This document shows positions 47,101-60,100 of a DNA stretch of 64,000 nt, piece after piece. The notes beneath the pieces were generated by a model. It ran no database searches. It had not been told where the DNA came from and worked only from the letters and a program-made list of their open reading frames with translations. The position numbers and the translations under genes were made by a program. Location: assembly GCA_018873225.1 (NCBI GenBank), contig JAEILZ010000001.1, positions 2,976,001 to 3,040,000 on the forward strand, written 5' to 3'. The DNA comes from [Phialemoniopsis] sp. UDSM-2020 (taxonomy: Eukaryota > Ascomycota > Sordariomycetes > Thyridiales > Thyridiaceae). Numbering within the stretch: position 1 is the stretch's first letter; every line of letters begins with the position of its first letter.

Positions 47101-50100
47101 GATGGGGCCAGAGTTGCGTTTGCGTTCCTTTCTTACTGCGAAGGTAACTGCTTTGCTTGCCACACAAAATGATCCCTGGGCTTTGTGACGACAATGAGGA
47201 TCCTGCCCCCCTTCCATATTCCAACTGATTCTTCGCCTCTCAGGGACCTGGGTTCCCGCGCTTCGAGGGCTCTCTCTGCAGCAGGGTGTGAGCCTAGCCC
47301 ATTGCCGACGGGTGTCGGTATGTGCTCCGTTTGCCGATTTGACTGACTCGGGACCCCCGAACTCTGATGGCAATTCTTTTTCCCTCCCTTCAGTCAACTT
47401 GGCAGAGGCCGAGGGATTTCCATGTCCTTTTCCAGACTGACAGAAAAAACAGAAGCTGCAGAGGACGAGTGGCTACGCTGGGACCTGTAAATGAATGAAA
47501 ACGTGTCGAAGCGTGTAAAAAACGCGCTTGTTTCCCCATGGCTGGTTTCTCCTGGGGAAGCGCCAAATGGCGACGCGCAGACTTGTGCCTTATGGGTTAA
47601 GCAGCAAGATCCCCGGAACCAAGCACGCGCCTTGAGGGAGCCGGTGCTGCGACGGCGTCAGCATCGTTGACGGAAACCAAGTAAGAGTCGCTCCAGGTGC
47701 CGGAAGCTACCTGCTAGAGCGAGCATCGGCCTCTGTACAAGACCAAGGTTAAAACAGCCGGCAACCGCTCGCAAGCGTTCGATTTTCTAGGGTCTTCCTC
47801 GCAGTCGGCTAGAGGGCTAGTGGTTTCCTAGCCCAAGGCACTAGCGGCGCAGGGGAGTGCTCTTAGAGACAGTGACTTGACAGGGATATCCCTCGCTCTG
47901 TCTGCGTCTTGCACTTCTTACGGTGTGGGGGCTGGGAGTTCCATGCTAGAGCCCAACAGGACTAGTCCAGACTTCTTCTTCCAACGAGAGGTTCCACTGA
48001 GGAGCTCCTCGCACGGCGAACATGGCCCATCGAAGGTCTTTGCACCGCAATCAACAAAGAAACTGGAGACTCATTCTTCTTTGCTGTTCGTCAACTCGAT
48101 TCGGCAGAGCTGGTGGTGACGAGTCCAGTCCCATCAGTAGGTAGAGCCCTGCATCCGGGCTCACACTCTATCGATTTACGAAAAGATCTGCTCCACAGGA
48201 GTTAAGTACCTCGGGGCATCGGACTTAAGGTGTAATGCGCCCCTGAGCTCTCCTCGGCGGCTTTTGATCTGGGGCGGTCACTCGAGACCATGAGTTCTAT
48301 ATGACTTGTTTGCTGGTTTTGCGATGTGAACAATTGGCGCCGTTGAAGTCGGACTTCACATAACAAGTAGGTACTCTGTACGTAGAATTAGAGCAGCTCC
48401 CGAGCCTAAACCATGCCACAAGCACGCACCAGCAGTTCGATCTAGTAGCGAGCCTCAAGGGACCATGCTAGAGTAGTGTTAGTGCAGACCTTGGCAAGCC
48501 CCTCTCTTCCTATCTCGGGTTGCACCACCGTCGGAGAGTACCGCAGATCAATGGTCAGCGAAGGTGAATCCTCCACAAAGAAATACCTCAGTCATCATGG
48601 CTGGCAGTGGACATGCATATGAAGCAGATCATGCTCTCCTCGACGTGGTGGCCAGGTGGACCCACCCACAGCAGACGCCTCCTCCTGCGTATGTACATTC
48701 CTACTTGCTGTTGACTGTTCATGCAGGCGGGAAACGGAGGCATTTCGGGGGCTCTGATCGGGAAAACACACCTCGAAGAAGTTATCGGCAAGTCAAACAT
48801 GATCTGAATATGGCGGGGTCTGGTCGCAAGGGGAACCGGGGCGAAAAGAGATGGCAGGTGTCCGCGTTTGTATGCTTCGTGTGTGTACCAGTTGGCACCC
48901 AAGCACCAAAAGGCCAAGTGAAGACGACGTGGATGGCCTGGCCAGGCTTGTCGACCCTTGCTCAATGGCAGAATGGAAGAATGGAAAACCGCACACTCCC
49001 TTTGTCCAAACTTTGTGAAGCGAAGCGATGAATCATTGCAACCCTGCAGGTGGTCGTATTCGGAACACTTCAGGTCTTGATATGCGAGGGGTGTCATCTG
49101 CAGATGTCCAGGTCTCTTCCGCTCGCTCGCTCGCCTGCCATTCATCATGAGATTTTGATTTGGTCCACTGGTTGATATGTTAGCTCAGAAGGAGGATCAT
49201 GCCTTCAAAGCTTTTGTAAACCAGCTGACAGTGCTTTGACGGGGTCCTTAGTTCCCGTCGATTAGTTGCGCGCGCTTCGAGTGCCGTTGCACTACCCAAA
49301 CTCCATGGCCGCAAGACACAACGCCGTGCCAGTACCAGAGCGACGGGTTGGCACTACTGTAGTGGTACGGGAGTAAACCCGCTCGTACCTTGTGTCTTTC
49401 TGTGGGACTTGGATACCTAGTACCAACCACCATTAGGCTTGAGGTGCTGATTAAAAGAGGACTGGTAGAAGGGGCCGCCAAACCTTCGGTTTTGGGCGAC
49501 TATCGCATCTGTTTGGTTGTTGGCATATGGAGTATGTAGGTCGGCGATGCAACCCTGAAGCATGTCGGCTGGGTACGTGCTCACCATCAAAGCGAGGTTT
49601 GACTGACCCACGTTGCGGCTTACCGTCTTGAGACTAGCGATATGCAGTTGTAGAAAGAGAATAGAGGTAATTGTATGCACGAGCTGATTCTACCAAAATT
49701 TCAAGCTGCTGATCAGCGAGATGCCTCCTGTGATATCTCGCTGATCCTGAACGTTGACACGTCTCGAGACCTGGTTTGGGGGACGACCTATCAGGTTGGG
49801 GGCGGGTGTCGCAGGCTGTTGCAGGGCGTCGCCCCAGTCTGATTCCACCTGCTGTTGAAGAGCTGTAGTATTTCGTTGTCCAAGTAGCGGTCTAGGTCTG
49901 GTCTTGCTCCATGACGGAGGAGGTATATTGGAGCAAGCAAAGTGGTTTGTTTGTCGTCGGCTAATGCGGCCAGCGCGTGATGGTTTGATACATCCATGAC
50001 CATTGTATTACTTGCTTCCACATACGGACGGGGGCGGACATGTTGCCGAGTTGAGATGAGATTGCCCCAGCCAGCATTGATTTTTTTGCGTTTGCACGGT

Positions 50101-51077
50101 GCCCATTTTAAATGACTTCTGAGATGCAGAGTCAAAGGGTGTCTCGAGCGTGCGTATTGGAACGGCCGGCCGGCCACCCACCCAGTCCTGGATTTGTCTG
50201 TGGTCTCATTTCAAGAGTCTTGTTTATCGAATTGTAATTCCACTTGGCTATGCCATGTGGACAAAATCAGAGCTGGCGAGACACGTGGCAGGCGCCCGGC
50301 CTAGAATAATGGTACCAAAATCTTGTCGCACGTCGATGTGACCATCACATGCCGTGACTGATAGTTCAAAGTCTCGTCACAGCGCCAACGTGTGCTCATC
50401 ATCGGGCGATTGACCCCAAGGAAATCCTGTGGGCGATTGAATGTTGATAGCGCATTCATTCCATTGACTCTGGCGACTCGAGGCTGTGGGGGTGTGGTGC
50501 TCACGCCTGAGGAAACGTCCGAAGATGATTGAGTGTATGTAATCGTTCAATCACACCGAGCTCGTACAAGTACAGCTGAACATGACTAGCACCATCGTGC
50601 CGCTTGGGACGATTTTAGTTGAACCAGAAAGCCGGGTCGCCTGAAGATCATTAGCCACTGCCCCGGAAAACACAGATGGCTGATGGATTATGGCTGATGG
50701 ATCTGAGGCGACAGCTGGATTAGCGCATCTCCCTAGCGCCGCCTCCATCAGCCTTAACAACCTTTGTGATGTTCGAGACGCACTTCGCAGCCTTGCACTT
50801 GAGCGTTGCGGATGATTTCAGTATTGCGTTTCTCGAGGAAACCATTGCTGCATGGGATGACGATGTTTGGTCCAGTTCTCAGAGCTGGTCTTGCCTGCAG
50901 TGTCACGACAAAGCACCCGCTGTGCTCTTCCAAGAAAAATGGCAGGTGCCTCCTTCCAGCGACAAACCTACCTAAATAAGAAACTTCACTTTCACGTCCT
51001 CGCACGCTTCATGGACGGGCAATACAAGTCAGGTACGATGCACATATTGACTACTTAAAGTACTTTACCTTACATAC
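41139..51077. other. Gene-poor region, first part (about 9.9 kb)
   Basis: The beginning is 3' sequence of dbp2, where frames 41199-41681 (-) and 41275-41658 (+) overlap and neither has a domain. Beyond that, frames of 60-190 codons on both strands look random. A TATA-like TATAAAAA is at 42479-42486. Microsatellites include CA near 43570 and GA near 45090. A near-perfect tandem of ATGGCTGATGGAT is at 50676-50702. Long leader RNA, noncoding RNA or regulatory DNA are possible. Confidence 0.5.
49711..49746. repeat. Perfect 12-bp inverted repeat (hairpin)
   Basis: GATCAGCGAGAT (49711-49722) and ATCTCGCTGATC (49735-49746) are exact reverse complements around a 12-nt loop. Confidence 0.85.
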
Positions 51078-51219
51078 CAAGTGGGTGTCAGAATCGTTGA
51101 CGCTTTCCAACTGATCAACCAGGATTATCCCACTACCTAAGCATGAATGGATGATTCAGTCTGTTCGCGATTTGGGTAGAGGCTGATCCAAAACCGTCAA
51201 CCTTTCTGACACCCACTTG
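51078..51219. mobile_element. MITE-like nonautonomous DNA transposon
   Basis: Terminal inverted repeats of about 27 bp match at 24 positions. The first 16 (CAAGTGGGTGTCAGAA) are identical on both ends, followed by a shared GTTGACG. The 142-bp element has no coding capacity. It is flanked by CATAC on both sides (51073-51077 and 51220-51224), a likely target duplication. A TA duplication (Tc1/mariner type) with slightly longer ends is the alternative. Confidence 0.8.
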
Positions 51220-53600
51220 CATACTAGCTATTCAGGAAGGTAGATACCTAGCCCATTAACCCAGGTGGGTGCCTGCCTACTACCTATTGCCTTACTTAGG
51301 TAGGTAGTTGGTGGGGGGTGATTCTGTTCATTCTGCCAGGTCAAGAATGAAGCTCCCTACACTTCAAACGCTGGCAGCCAATGACCAGAAGTACAGCAGT
51401 TTTTTCGACATCGCTTTTCTTCAACATACTTCTTGGGAAGTAGCCTAGGTCAGTACTTAAAGTAGGCAAGCTTAGTCTCCAATCAAGTCCTTGCTGCAAA
51501 CCTGGCCTTCTTAACACTTGGATTTCAAGCCTAGTAGTGAGAACCAGGCTATACGGAGTGCTAAGGCCAAAAAACGTCCTGCCGCTACCGCTGTAGAACG
51601 TTGCCGCAGGAGCACTGACGACGAACTACCATCTTCACACCAGCCTTAAACAGCCTGGCGTCCCACTCTTCGGCTGCTAAGGCTGCCATCAGGCGCCGTC
51701 ACCGTCCTGAGAAACCGTGAACCCGGCAGGAGGGTTGAGCCGCTTCTAGTACATTGGCCAAAACTGTCCACCGGGTCGCCTAAGTCTTATTTTAGTCCTG
51801 ACATCTTAAGAATATCTCGAACCACTCCGTAGGTTTGCGAATACTCATTCGCTGGATCCATTGACACATGCAGGAGGAGAACGGGTCCTGGCGTACTGCG
51901 TACTCCGTACGTGGGAGCGCTTTGCAGTGGCATTTTCCAAGGGACGCTCTCCAAGGGAGCACATTCCCACTGTTTTAGACGCCTATTTAAGCTTGTCGAC
52001 GGTGCACAATCCCCAGACTTACCACACTCCACTGCCCATACCAGGGCGGACAATCCTAGGTCACTGCCAGATCGACAATTTTAGCCTGGTAACTCCGTGG
52101 CATCCTAACAAAGCTTGACTGGGCGGTAGTGGCAGGTAAGCCAGCCTGCCATGTATCACCTGGCACCATGGCATGGTTGGCTTGTTGTGGGGGATGGTCT
52201 GGGTATGCTGCGGATGAGTCGAATATGGTACCTACATGATCTTCTAATTGCCAGACCACACGCCTGACCGATGGAGAGCAGCAGCAGGAGAGCCGAGCCT
52301 TTGGAACGCCTGGAAATCGCACCGATGCTCATGCCAGCTGGTCGGGTGTTACCGGGCATTAACTTGATCAGTGACATAATGAGGTTGGATCACAATGCGC
52401 CATATACACGCCCTGCAGCATTCCTCCAGTCCAGTCTCGTTGCCTCGAGTCAGTGAACAATCGATCCCTTGTTAATTCAGCAAGGACGGCTTGATGGTCT
52501 TCCAGCCGTCAAATTGTCCGACAGATAGGCAAAGTACCTACAGTACGTACCTAGAATTGACGGCGAGAGCTCCGACTCCCCGAAACACTGCTTGAAATGT
52601 GTGCCTGACATCGGATCAAAGAAATAAAATGCTGCAATCTCCCTCAATACTTTGATAACGTTGCCAGGGTTAGGGAAGGAGACTGTTTCACGTGTGGAAT
52701 TCAGCTCTGCGAGATCGTCAATGACTTGGTCGGCTCTATTCGCCTGGGAAAGTAGGCAAGTCGAGAAGCAGGAGAATGCTACCCTCGAACCTCTCTCTCT
52801 CGTTTGCCAAAGGCAGTAGGAGGAGGGGATAAGTGAGAAGGGGAAAGACGGCGCCGTAGGCAATGGGCTATTCCAGCGATTCCCCGTTGACCCCCAGTAC
52901 CATGCCGGTCAGCTCGCCGTCATTCGCCAGCTCTTTGTCGGCGGAGGAGACACGCATCCACAAGGCACCCTGTCTTCATTTTGGGTCAATCGCGGGTCCA
53001 GCCACATTTTGGTCCTGGATATCTTCCAATATTGACTGGGTTGACTAGTGCTTTTGTGGAAACGTGCTGATCTGACGACTTGCACGATCACCCCTGCAAG
53101 CACGCTCGTTCTCCATCCCTGGTCTGCACAGTGCGGAGGTCCAAGGTGAGAGGGTCCCATCCAGCCACTCCAAGGTCACCACCCTTGCAGACTCACGCCC
53201 CCCCCCTCCTCTCCCAACCCTTCCCTCACCAGGTTCTGGGCACCCAATCATTTCGCAGCTCAACCAAATTACTCGCAACTCCATACAACTCATGGTTGGA
53301 GATACCTTTCGATTCTCCAAGTACTCTGGAACCTTATCCAATACGACACTCATGAGGCAAGCAAATTCTGTTCTCAGAAACAGCGGCACGTGAACTTTCT
53401 CGGGAAACGCAGTGCAGACAAGCAGAGTCGGCATCACCGCAAGTATCGACATACCCGAGGAACTTTATCCTGAACTCTCTGGAGCATTAAGTATTTCTTG
53501 ATTCATGCCGGGCCAAAGAGAGGTGTGTGTCTCCATTGTGGATGTGGGTGCGCGTGTGCAAAAAAATAAAAAACGAGATCGTGGGCATCGAAGCTCTTGA

Positions 53601-53639
53601 GGAGTACGTACCTTGCCTTACGAAGTAGGTACGTACTCC
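53601..53639. repeat. Perfect 13-bp inverted repeat (hairpin)
   Basis: GGAGTACGTACCT (53601-53613) and AGGTACGTACTCC (53627-53639) are exact reverse complements with a 13-nt loop. The arms resemble the TACCTA-type palindromes found elsewhere between genes. Confidence 0.85.
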
Positions 53640-54611
53640 AACTTTGGTACCTTATCCACTTGCCACGGTGCCAGGCACCCCATTTCCAACCTGGTTCTCG
53701 AGGTTCTGGGAGGTAGGTACCTGGGCGTGAGCATGAGCATGCACAGCTGCCCTGCCCTGGTCTTGCTGGATCATAATAACGGGACAAGACAAGGACTCGT
53801 TGTGAGGGGTTCTCTCATCAGCCAGAGTCCAGTCGCGTCTCGATTGCCGACTGACTTAGAAAAAATTTCCCTTTCCCTTCGTCAATCGTCTTCCACTACA
53901 TATTCACCGTCACCTTTTTTCGGACAGCTGCTCGTGCTCTTTTCCGCACTACGCCTATTCCCTCATCACACTCAACACTACTACTCACCTCTTTTTGGGG
54001 CCTCGATCAGTGACATCGATACCTGCCCACAACTTTACCTAATACCTCAAGTGTACCTATCTGGGCTCCACCCCCAGCACGAGTCAGAGAGACCAAAAGT
54101 CCGGCACCGGCCCCTTCACCTGCGACAAGGGGGAGCTTTCTGCTAGCAGACACACGCGCGCGCAGTTTAATGCGTTTGGAGAAGCAGGGCCTGAAATCTA
54201 CCGCGACCAGCTCTGAGGAGACCAGGTAGCGTCTTGATCGTGCTACCTGCATTCACCGAGAAGGCCGTACCAAGCAGGGTCATCACTGGCCGCATCGCTT
54301 AGCCTCGATTTTTCACGCGCCTCACACGCTCGGGGGAGCGACAGAGTCAGGCACCTTACCTACCTGCTGGGAGTGGAGGGGAACATCCAAACCCTGTATT
54401 TCCCAAGCGGCCGGAATTCCTTGTACCAGGTCGCGGCCTTCACTACTTTTTGGAGCTGCTGGGATTGCTCAGCCGTCCACCTTGGGTCCCCACCCCGGCA
54501 CACCAGCAAATCAGCCCCTCTTCACCTCACAGCACCGCACCCAGCACAGGACAGGGACATTGAAGGGAAATTACCCTATTATTTACTTCCTGGCATTTGT
54601 CGTGGCTGCAG

Positions 54612-54618
54612 TATAAAA
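54612..54618 (+). promoter_or_regulatory. Candidate TATA box of con7
   Basis: TATAAAA preceded by GC-rich sequence and followed by a pyrimidine-rich tract, 890 bp before the con7 ATG. Confidence 0.35.
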
Positions 54619-55507
54619 TCAAGTCTCTCCCACACTAGACTCGATTCATCCCTCGCGCCTCGTCAACAGTCCATTTCAGAAAAAAAAGAGACACCCCACT
54701 CCCCTCGGATACCCGGCCGTCGGAGTGGCAGGAACACAGAGTCATTCAAGGACCTGAAAAAAGAGGGTGATAAGAAGAACTTACATCACTCGCACGGTTC
54801 GGTCTAGCGTCGCCAGAGGGGATCATCCTTGAGTCTGGAAGAAAGCGCTAGTCAGTGTCGGGTCAAGCCAAAGCATCCAGCAATCCACTCTTGAGCCCAG
54901 CCCTCGCTCTCCTTTCGCAATTGGCACTACTTTAGTCTTGGTCTCCTCCGCACCAAGCTGCGACCACCCTCACTTTTCCTCCCGGCCTATCTTCGATCTA
55001 AGGACGCCGGCTTTCCTCTACCCTTGCCACACTTCATCTTCCTGGGTCCAAGTGGCTGACCACCGTCCGCTACTTTTTAACTCGTCCCAAATCCTTGGTC
55101 AACCCGGGTCCTTGCGCTACCCCCCCAACTCTTCTGCCGCCATTCGCAAGCACGACCTACCTGGTTGCAACTTTCTTGCCTAGGTTCCCTATTAGTACCG
55201 GCAAAGCATCCCATCTGCGTTACGGACTGTTGGCCTTGAGAAGATTTCTCGCCGCACCAATTCACCTCAACCTGAAACTGGAAAACCTTGTCGAGATCTT
55301 TTGAGTCTCCGGTATCCAGTGCCAGACCGAGAACGTTCCCGCTGAGCAGTAGTACGATCGTGGTGCTCAACATTGGCGAAAAGCTCGTGTTGTTGATTCC
55401 ATCCGTTCCTACTACGGTCGACAAGCTCATCACCAGCTTGGACAAGTGCAGGGCGCAGGGGCGACACGTTGTACGCTCCTGTCTTTCCCTCTCTGAACCG
55501 AAGCTCT

Positions 55508-57150
55508 ATGGAACGCGGTGCGCCCGAGTACTCGCAGTCAGGTTTGCCTTCGCCCTATCCAAGCAACTACGGCGACAACCGTTCTGAGGCCTCATCTGCA
55601 GATCACGCGTCTGCTGCGCAATACGCGACGCAGCAGGAAGTGCGATCCAATAACTACTCTACGTCGGCCACCCCCACGTCTGAGTACGGTGTCTACCCGC
55701 CTTCTGCGCGGTCAAGCTCTTTCCCCGAGCACCTCCAGCGTTCATACCACCCAGCTAGCAACCACAACGGCAGCAGTGGAGGTATGGCGCAAACACCAAC
55801 AAGTCCGTCCATGCCTTTGCAAGATGGACGCAACCATCAGAATCCTCAGCAGGTCAAATCTGACAGCGATGTACCTATAGATCCCTCTATCGCAGCCCCC
55901 AGCCCGACTGGCTATACCCACCAGCAGTATTCCCCCTACGGTGCACCGCCAAGCCAGGACATGTCACACGGGTACCATCCTAACAACAACATGTATGCGC
56001 AGCCTCGTCCAGACTGGGGAGGGTATGCCGGGCAGGGCGGTCCCATGACCCCAGGACACCACGTCTTTCCCCAAACTCCAACCTCGGCCGCTCCGCAGTC
56101 TCGGCCCAGTCAGGTACGTTAGCGACGCTGTTGCGCACAAAAGGGTAGCAAAAGGCAGAACGCAGCATCCGGAGATCTGGTTTTGCTCTAGCCCCTGGCA
56201 CAAACCGTGGCTATGTGCAAAAAGGGCTCCCAGGCTTCGCATGCAGCGCTCTTGCTTTTGCCCCTTTGGGAAATCTCATCTCAGCAGCCAGCGACTGACA
56301 TATTGTGATTTAGGTGTATTCGTTCGTTCCAATCCCTGGTGCGCAGCAGCACAAGCGTCCCAGGAGACGATATGAGGAGATCGAGCGCATGTACAAGTGT
56401 GGCTGGAATGGCTGCGAAAAGGCTTACGGCACGCTGAACCATTTGAACGCGCATGTCACAATGCAGTCCCATGGCCAGAAGCGCACTCCTGAAGGTACGT
56501 TTCTATCTTTCGCTCAATGTATCTGGGTTTGGCGAATTGTTCTTGCGCGTTCAATTCCGTCCGACAACTCTACCCGATTTCTCGCTAGCTCGGTCGCGAT
56601 AGCGCGGACATGCACCGTCTCTGGTGGTTTCCGTACTATTTATTTCCCTGCTCGGCTATTGGGCTCCACCATGCACGCGAAAACTACACCAAGATGAAGA
56701 ATCGCGACTGATTTGATATTTCCCCGCAGAATTCAAAGAGATCCGCAAGGAATGGAAGGCTCGCAAGAAGGAGGAAGAGGCTGCGCGCAAGGCCGACGAG
56801 GAGCGCGCAAGAGCCGCCGCCGCCGCCGCTGCCCAGAATGGCGCACCTGAGGGCCAACCTGGTGCTGAACAACCGCCCACCAGCTACGGCGGTAGCCGAC
56901 CCGTGCAGCTCCCCCCGATCGGCTACCAGCCAAACCAGTATCCGGCGCCCCCATCTGCAGGCGTCCAGCAGCCACTACCTGAATACAACAGCCAATACAT
57001 GCACAACTACCCACCTGCCTCTCCATACGGACAACCCCCAAACCAGCAGATGTATAGCCAGCGTGAGTTGCGGTTCTCCTCCACTATACGCGCAGACCAG
57101 ACAGCTAACGTTCTTTTGTCCCAGATAACGGCGGCCAGCCCAACCACTGA
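55508..57150 (+). CDS. con7: C2H2 zinc-finger transcription factor CON7
   Basis: CON7 proteins control conidium shape and infection structures in Pyricularia and are conserved in filamentous ascomycetes. Four exons, 55508-56113, 56314-56494, 56730-57062 and 57125-57150, give 381 residues. The first 200 residues are low complexity (Ser, Pro, Tyr, Gln). After the motif VYSFVPIPGAQQHKRPRRRY comes a single C2H2 finger, CGWNGCEKAYGTLNHLNAH, with C231, C236, H249 and H255, then the diagnostic QKRTPEEFKEIRKEWKARKK and an Ala/Glu-rich helix. The last exon supplies HNGGQPNH only. The frame is open upstream of ATG 55508 as far as 55469, so an additional 5' exon is possible. Confidence 0.92.
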
Positions 57151-60100
57151 GAATAGACAAGGCGTTGTGGAAGCCTCATTAGCAACGGCACCTGGCCGCT
57201 ATTGGTGCCTATCAGGCGGAGAATGTCGGCCATACCACGCAGCCTCCAAGTCCTCACGGTTTTGTGCGGTTGTTGTGTCTCCTTGTTATCTCAAAGATTT
57301 CGGTCTCTCTGCGGTGGGTCTATCGGAAATCGGTTTTTGTCTTATAGGGGTTCTGTTTCCGCATACTGCATAGGGGGTTGTTTTGGCACCGGGAGGCTTG
57401 CATATGTTTTTGTTCAATTGTTTCTGCTGCTTTTCAGGTGCAGGTGGGAGGAAGTTCGGGCGGTACATCACATCAGGTCGATTGATGATTGCATCCAGGC
57501 GCATACTTCAAGGTCATGCATGCCTCGTGTATGCATGCCTCGTCTTTCCTGATCCACCCTCCTCCCCAATCTGTTTTGTTGCGTGCTTCGTGTGTTTTGC
57601 AAAAGTCGCCATTTGTTCTTACCGGTTGGCCATGTAATCGGTCCCTGGGAATTATACAATAGGGCGCCGAGTGATGAGTCTGCACACAATTCAATGTGGA
57701 GGACCAACAACGGACGAAGAGACGGTGGCGGAAACAGAGTGGATGGTGCAAACCTGCGATCTGCCTTTTACCCCTTTCTTTCTTTCTCCTCGGTTTGGTA
57801 AAAATACGAAAAGCGCATGGTTGGATTTCACGTGAGGCTTGGTGGTGGATGGCTTAGATATATATATATATAAAGATTTGTTGTTCTCGTCACCTTGATC
57901 TTGGTTGCAGATGTCGAGATGGGGGCAATTATGGATTTGGCCTGGCCTGGCCTGGCTCGCACCCAGCAGCCCGGGACCTAAGATGTCTTGCATAATGATT
58001 TGACAGCACCCCAGCGACGCGCGGGCAGAATCCCAAGGCTACGGTGCCACCACTGTCGGCTCAATCCGAGCGAGGATTAGCAACAAAAAGTCACTAAGGT
58101 GAGCAAAGTATATCCATGTAGTTGGAAGCTTGTGGCGCCGCTTGTGCGAGGGGCCACTATGTAACCTAGACACAACAGTGGCCTGGCCATCCAAGAGAGC
58201 AGCCATCTAGATGCGACCGATCTTGAATCCGAAAGAAAAGCAAACTGCTGGCCGTTTCTCTCCACCTATCTTCGCGAGATGACGGACTTTGCCTGCTGAA
58301 AGCCGAAGGAACAGCCGACGCTCAACAGCTTGTTGAAACCCAGCACTGATACAACACGAGTTTGCCAAGCTTTTCGGCTTCGTTCGGTCATGTTGTGACA
58401 CCCCGAAGGTCTCTCGCTATGATCCGAGGGGGGTGGGACCGTGGTATGGACAGCCTCGAGTTACACTGCATTGGCGGGCTGAAGTGGACTCAAAAGCTCA
58501 CTACGTCAAGTACTTTATACAGGCATCGGATAGCTGTAGGACATCACATGGCAGCTAAAGTACCGAAGACCCCGTGGACTGGGCTGTACCGTTGCACGAT
58601 GCTATTCGTGCCTCTTGCCGACGTCTGCTTGAGCTCGGAACTCTCCCCAGTGCTATTGAAAAGGAGTGGTTTTGCTCACCATCTGTGACCAGAACAGCAC
58701 GGTCTGGCTTGGCTTGGGTAGCCTGTAGACTAGGCATTAGGGCGCGATCCTCCGCTCGCTGCCTCGAAAATTCACGATGGGCTGAGTGACCAAACTCTTT
58801 GGCGTAAGGGGAAAAAAAGCTTAAACGTCCTTGGTGCCCAACGCCGTTGACGTCCAAGGATTGACGCCCTCTAGCCTGCAAAGCAGTTTGCTTGTCAAAA
58901 GGGCCCGTGCCGTGCTTAGCTCGGCCGGCTATCCTGGGATGGACATGAACTGCGGCGGCGCAGGTTGCAGGGCGGTTGTAAGTAGCAAATACGCTAGGCT
59001 GGCACCGCTCCTACCGGAGCTTGAGGTTTAGAGTGTGGAAACGTGCCCTGAAGGGGACCTCAAGTCACCCACCAAGCCCACCAAAAGCCACCCACTCCCC
59101 GGCCTGACAGGCGGCCGCGAACCCCATAAGAACGATCTCTTCCCGCCGTTGCATTCGGCCGGCAATCCACCCACCCACCTAACCAACCCACGCTCCGCGC
59201 TACCCAACGTGCCACCCAGGCACCGGGGCCCTGTCCAACTAACTTATTCCACTTACTTTACTTTGCTAAGAAAAGGCAGCCCCCGCCAGATCGACCTGGC
59301 GCCAACCCGGCAAAGAACCTTGTTTCTACGTTAAGGGGAGGCTAACGCCAGGACACCGGCCACCAAATCAGGAAGCGCCGGACGAACGTTATAAAAAGGG
59401 GGATGGCTCGATGCGCCAATGTTGACGGGGCGGTGTCGCGGCTAGCTGGACCGCAATCCAGAGCAGTCGAAGTTAGAGCTGGTGACGTCGTGAATGGTTG
59501 AGGCAAGACGATTGATCTCTGCCCAGTCAGCTCCCGCCAAATCCGCTCTCTTTTTTCCGAAACCGGCACCTTAACGGTCGCGATGCCCAGCCTTTTTCGA
59601 GCTGCCTCTTTGGGCAAGCTGGAGGAACCACACTAGGCGTGCCGGTTCGCATGGCCATCCCCACGCACTGGGTTTGCAACTCGAACTACTGTACGTGCGT
59701 GTATGCATGCACAAAGAGCCTTTCCCTGTCTCGGAACCGCACCTGGCACCCCTGCGGAGATCACTTTAGGCGAGCTATTTCGACCGGTGAAGAGATGGGC
59801 GGCGTGGGCGTGGGCAGTGTGGGCAGGGCTACGGTAGCCGGGAGCCTGCCTGATGCTAGAGACGCATGCGCAACGCCCGGGATCCTGTTGCTACACCCCA
59901 ACGGGCCTAGTACCCGAGCGGAAGGTGCGTGGTACCTACGCAAGTGCGTATGCATTGCACGCACTGCTCCAGGACAACCTTTTAAGCTTTTCTTTTTTGG
60001 CGTACGGCATTACCCCTGGTTCGTCGCCCTTGTGGCCACGAGGCCCAGCCAGCCAAGGGGGGGAAGGATCAAGCAAGGCGACCCAGAGAGTGGGCAACGA

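Larger units (their letters stand above)
51225..55507. promoter_or_regulatory. Gene-poor region, second part: con7 upstream and leader
   Basis: TACCTA/TAGGTA motifs are dense at 51226-51310 and recur near 52231, 52538, 53610 and 53713. No frame looks coding. A TATAAAA box at 54612-54618 is followed by CT-rich sequence, so it could start a con7 transcript with a leader of roughly 860 nt, perhaps with leader introns. Confidence 0.45.

Noticed and set aside
48564..49148. Overlapping plus and minus frames in the gene desert
   Set aside because: Both are open over the same DNA with no family features, so chance is the simplest explanation.
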